Below the pieces are notes generated by a model, which ran no database searches, had not been told where the DNA came from, and was given only the letters and a program-made list of their open reading frames with translations. Both the position numbers and the translations under genes were made by a program. From the NCBI GenBank assembly GCA_934045075.1, contig OW203751.1, forward strand, positions 9,247,321 to 9,311,320: a DNA stretch of 64,000 bases, given 5' to 3'. This document shows positions 60,457 to 64,000 of the stretch, one piece after another (position 1 is the stretch's first letter; each line of letters begins with the position of its first letter). This DNA comes from Yponomeuta sedellus. Lineage: Eukaryota; Arthropoda; Insecta; Lepidoptera; Yponomeutidae.

Positions 60457-60995
60457 TGTCGCGCTTGAAGAGCGGCTAGCTGTCGGTAGCGGGAAAAAAA
60501 TAAAAACCGTGGACAGTACGACACAAATTTATTTAACGTGGATTCTTAACAATCCCTACACACGATCAGTCACTTTCTGGCCAGCCCGGATAGGCACTCT
60601 CCTGGAGTCGAGGCGGGTACGCAGCGTGACCCGTGGTAGCGCGACCCGCAGGTTGGGATTTCCTCAGTAGCGGTTGGTTCCGGTAGTCCACTGCAGCGCG
60701 GAGATAGTGGGCTTGACTCCGGGGACGGGAAGTGGCCCCAAGTATTTATAGCCCGGCAGAGATTTGGCCCGGATCTTAGGTCCCAATAGCGGGGGATTAG
60801 TTTACTCGATTTGTGAAGTAGTAATCGATTTGCTTCTAATTATTTAAATGTCATCCGACCGTTCAGAGCGGTCCCGGAAATATTGTGAGCACAGCAGAGG
60901 CGCGTGCGCGCAGCTCTCAAAGCGGTCCGTGGTCGAATCAAATCGACGCGCAGCAAGACCATGTTGGCGGTTATCGCTAGGCAGGTTAGAGAACA
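60457..60995 (-). repeat. Gypsy 5' LTR (minus)
   Basis: On the minus strand it runs from TGTTCTCTAACCTGCCTAG (60995; left edge tentative) to AAGCGCGACA (60457). It contains CTATAAATACTT (TATA box, about 60735-60746) and a TAAATAAATT polyadenylation-type motif (about 60528-60537), in the right order for U3-R-U5. GC-rich relative to the flanks. About 540 bp. Confidence 0.75.
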
Positions 60996-61374
60996 ATAGC
61001 ATTCCTAACGACTAGTGATGTAGGCGCAGTCGATAATTATAGTCTAACGATTGTCGATAATTTGTTATCGATAAGTCGGTAACCAATCATCGATTCTTGT
61101 TGTTTTATTAGGTTTATTAATTAATTGGTAGTATTAAGGTTTAGATTTAAGTTGTAAAATAGTATTTTGGTTTAATCTTAGTTACTTATTTTCTTATTTT
61201 ATTTAGTTTGTTATTTATTATATTTAGTTCATAAATAACGCTACACACTTTGTGCCAAAAGGGCTACTATAACATAAAGTATTATTTGGATGACAATGAG
61301 GTCTGGAATTAAAGCCAGTACAATGTATGAGTTATATGTTTTATAATAATTGTGTAAGCTATGTTAATTAAGGA
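60996..61374. other. AT-rich intergenic stretch
   Basis: No feature recognised beyond simple TTTA-rich sequence. Confidence 0.45.
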
Positions 61375-61850
<476 letters not shown>

Positions 61851-62043
61851 TTGCACCACACCGCAGTCTGTAACGCTCGCGGAGTACCTTTCACTGACTG
61901 AAAATCAGCGCTAAAGGCTTGCCCATTGCAGCATATGCTGACTCAGTTGCCGTTTATAGCGGCAGTGACACGCCGTGGACCTTTAGTGTTCTTTACTTTT
62001 TTTAAATGTTTTGTAGTAATGTGTTTTAAGTTTGTTTTGTTAT

Positions 62044-62373
62044 TGTTACGGGCTAGGGTTCTGGATTTGGATGTAAAACACCAATGACAACTTCTTAGGA
62101 TTTATTCACGCACGAACTGACAGCGCGCCGCGGCGACCGCTATTTATATCCGCCGGCAAGGATTCTAGAACATTCAAGTACGTACCTACACTCGGTGCAC
62201 GCGGCAACGACTCTAGAACAAAGTCCTTTTCAAAGAGATTTGAACCTTATTCTAGTAGACATATTCACTATTGCTTGCAGCGTTTTATTGTTTACTAAAA
62301 CGCAGCATGCGGCGACTATTCGATAGGCTTCCAGAAGGCTCTATTCTAGATGGTTCGGGATAGGACCGCGACA
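62044..62373 (+). repeat. Solo LTR, 330 bp, TTAT target duplication
   Basis: TGTTACGGGC at the left, ACCGCGACA at the right, with TTAT on both sides (62040-62043 and 62374-62377). Four-base duplications fit Ty3/gypsy. It contains CTATTTATATCC (TATA-like, 62140). Its 3' half equals the fragment at 56004-56148 and its first 70 bp that at 28850. No internal domain, so it arose by LTR-LTR recombination. Confidence 0.85.
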
Positions 62374-62401
62374 TTATTGTGGCGTGTGTACTGTGGCTAT
62401 G

Positions 62402-62975
62402 ATAATAGTTATTTGTTATACAAGAGTGCAAAGTTGCTTTTTAACCGCGTGTTCAATTTTGATGACCGAGCAAGCGAAGGATTCTAAAATTGAATCACGA
62501 GCGCTGCGAGTGATTAAAAATTCGAATCCTGAGCGTTAGCGAGGGAATCAAAAGAGCACGAGGTGAAAAATCTTCGCACTCGAGTGCAACACGTAACTTT
62601 TCATTCCACCTCAGCGAGGAAATGACTAAATGCAAAAAAAAACCGTTTACAATCACAAGATAGGTACACTTTTATTTCAGTTTAGGTATTAATTACTACA
62701 TTATGACAGGTAAGTATTACAGAATAATCTTTAAATTATAACAAAATAATACTAAGGTATAATTAAGAAAATTTTAAAGTATCGTTGCTACAGATACTTT
62801 AAAATTTTCTTAATTAAATAATTAAATAAATTGAGTGTAATATTTTTTTAATTTACAAACTTAGTGCACACGATGTTCTAAATTCTATTAACTTTATCCT
62901 CTAGAGAATAAAAACGGCTTTTCCACTCAGATATCGAAGATTTAAAATACTCTTTCCGAGATGGTGGGATGAAAA
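62402..62975 (+). repeat. Family M repeat, uninterrupted copy
   Basis: Collinear with 52832-53667 minus its SINE. It has an extra inverted segment at 62793-62815 and a duplicated GAATC...GAGCG stretch near 62500. Confidence 0.8.
62761..62815. repeat. Perfect 23-bp hairpin, 9-nt loop
   Basis: AATTAAGAAAATTTTAAAGT then ATC, loop GTTGCTACA, and the exact reverse complement. The sister copy (about 53481) lacks the right arm. Confidence 0.88.
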
Positions 62976-63339
62976 TGTTTTTTTCTTCTTCTCATAATAG
63001 TAGTTTATCATACTGTTGCGTAGTAAGGGCTCTTATTTTTAAAACACACTCGAAGACCAAGTTATGTACAGTGTCCTACACTACTTTACCTACTCTCATA
63101 GTATAACACACAAAACAAAATTAAACATAACGGAATTTTGTTTAAATATTGAAAAGTTTTTTTAAATGTATAATGTTGCAAACATCGATTGCGCATGCGT
63201 GTTGCGTTGCCGCGGACTCGTTCATTGAAACCTCTTTTTTTAAAGTAGAGGTTCAACCTTTTTGGTCCAGCTAGAGGTTGTATAGGTGTATCGTTATGAT
63301 TAAAAAGTTATATTGTGATACATTTATTTTTATTCAAAT
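62976..63339. other. AT-rich intergenic stretch
   Basis: Nothing recognised. Confidence 0.45.
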
Positions 63340-63510
63340 TCAATTCAAATCCATTTTTTTTTCAACGTAAAGAATTTACATTCTGTTTGCTGAATGTCAA
63401 TGTAAAATGTAAGCCGCCGCCTTCGGGCCGTATTGTAGTGGAGAAAAAGGCAGCGGAAAAAAAAAAACTCCACTCTAACCATCTTCTCTCAAAGCATCTT
63501 GAAACCAAAT
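63340..63510 (-). repeat. Family D SINE-like repeat (minus)
   Basis: CAACGTAAAGAATTTACATT, CTGTTTGCTGAATGTCAATG, GCCTTCGGGCCGTATTGTAG. Full length. Confidence 0.75.
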
Positions 63511-63539
63511 ACATCAGTGGCCATATGTAAACCTAACTA

Positions 63540-63905
63540 GGGGGCGAGCCCCCTGCGCGCTTACGCGCGCCAACCCCCAGCCGCTCCGAGCTCCGCTCTC
63601 CGCGGCGCTCGGCCTAGGGCCTCGCTAGACACTTATTGTAGTGAATTGTTGCATGGGAACATGTATGGTCTCGGCCTTCGGCCTCGCCGCGGCGGAGTTC
63701 CTCGTGCCCGCTCCGCGGAGCTCGGCCTCCGGCCTCGCAAGTTTGTCCCTTTTTGCTTTTGCGCTGGTACTTGTGCGCTATAACTTGAATCGTCTCGGCC
63801 TTCGGCCTCGGCCTAAACGGAGCTCGGCCTTCGGCCTCGCCGCGGCAGAACTTTTTGTGCCCGCTTCGCGGAGCTCGGCCTCCGGCCTCGCAAGTTTGTC
63901 CCATT
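63540..63905 (+). repeat. GC-rich repeat of CTCGGCCTTCGGCCTCG palindromes
   Basis: A GC-rich block in AT-rich DNA. CTCGGCCTTCGGCCTCG or CTCGGCCTCCGGCCTCG occurs at least five times. A larger unit (GCCTCGCCGCGGC...GTGCCCGCT...CGCGGAGCTCGGCCTCCGGC, then CTCGCAAGTTTGTCCC) occurs twice, about 165 bp apart (63680-63750 and 63835-63901). Long frames over it are by-products of the repeats. Its origin is unknown. Confidence 0.8.
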
Positions 63906-64000
63906 TCTCTGTTGAAAAGTCAATTTTAGTACTAAATCTCCATACAAAAATTTGTCATTTTCAATCATCAATATCTCGGCCGCCGTCTTGAAATTCCAAG

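Larger units (their letters stand above)
56149..60995 (-). mobile_element. Ty3/gypsy LTR retrotransposon, defective (minus)
   Basis: Order on the minus strand: 5' LTR (60995-60457), primer-binding site, gag-protease frame (60039-58205), a nested retrotransposon (58195-57890), RT-RNase H, then a remnant of the integrase core. There is no matching 3' LTR; a different LTR fragment follows. Three separate lesions (nested insertion, stop codon at 57656, integrase deletion) make it non-functional. It shows no envelope-like frame. Confidence 0.88.

Noticed and set aside
63614..63991. Two frames of about 100 codons on opposite strands
   Set aside because: Both come from the GC-rich palindromic repeat; the residues only repeat its period.

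Overview
The window looks like a transposon-rich stretch of an insect nuclear genome, most probably a moth or butterfly. It is AT-rich, its genes are spliced, and it holds Helitron-like ends finishing in GGGTCAGCTAG, several tRNA-headed SINE families, piggyBac and PIF/Harbinger-type elements, and CR1/Jockey/RTE-type retrotransposons. The Lepidoptera call is inference from these repeat types; nothing here is species-diagnostic. Throughout, host-gene calls rest on reading frame, splice signals and phase arithmetic, not on any database match.

The main host content is a head-to-head pair of THAP zinc-finger genes around 45.3-46.1 kb. The minus-strand gene can be followed from its ATG (45328) to a stop (15733) through eleven small exons. 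All have consensus splice ends and all phases agree, giving 1,713 nt of coding sequence and 570 residues spread over 29.6 kb. The plus-strand paralogue starts at 46126; its first exon has the same length (211 nt) and its second carries the same box after the finger. A third exon is likely at 54563, and the gene probably leaves the window. The two ATGs are 797 bp apart, so they may share a promoter. Two exons of the minus gene (5 and 7) have had their 3' halves plus splice donors copied repeatedly into the following intron, and some exon-7 copies remain open and phase-compatible.

Almost everything else is mobile DNA. 1-2.3 kb: a 5'-truncated non-LTR element with an unbroken frame of about 770 codons leaving the left edge. 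2.3-15 kb: MITEs, SINEs and family B, C, D and G repeats, plus a small two-exon SAP-domain reading frame at 5.8-6.2 kb. 15-45 kb: the THAP gene, its introns filled with nested elements, including a 2.8-kb transposon with 28-bp inverted ends, two piggyBac-like elements, Harbinger MITEs and tRNA SINEs. 48.2-52.7 kb: a full-length Jockey-type element with a 15-bp target duplication, poly(A) tail and intact ORF2. 56.1-61.0 kb: a Ty3/gypsy element on the minus strand with a 5' LTR, broken by a nested retrotransposon, a stop codon and loss of most of the integrase. 61.5 kb: a long CTTT microsatellite. 62.0 kb: a solo LTR. 63.5-63.9 kb: a GC-rich palindromic repeat.

A recurring theme is inverted duplication. 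One tRNA-derived SINE family occurs at least four times as head-to-head inverted dimers, each flanked by a 9-12 bp target duplication, and several perfect short-loop hairpins appear to be local snap-back copies. Family letters (A, B, C, D, E, F, G, L, M) are labels for repeats recognised by recurrence within this window only.
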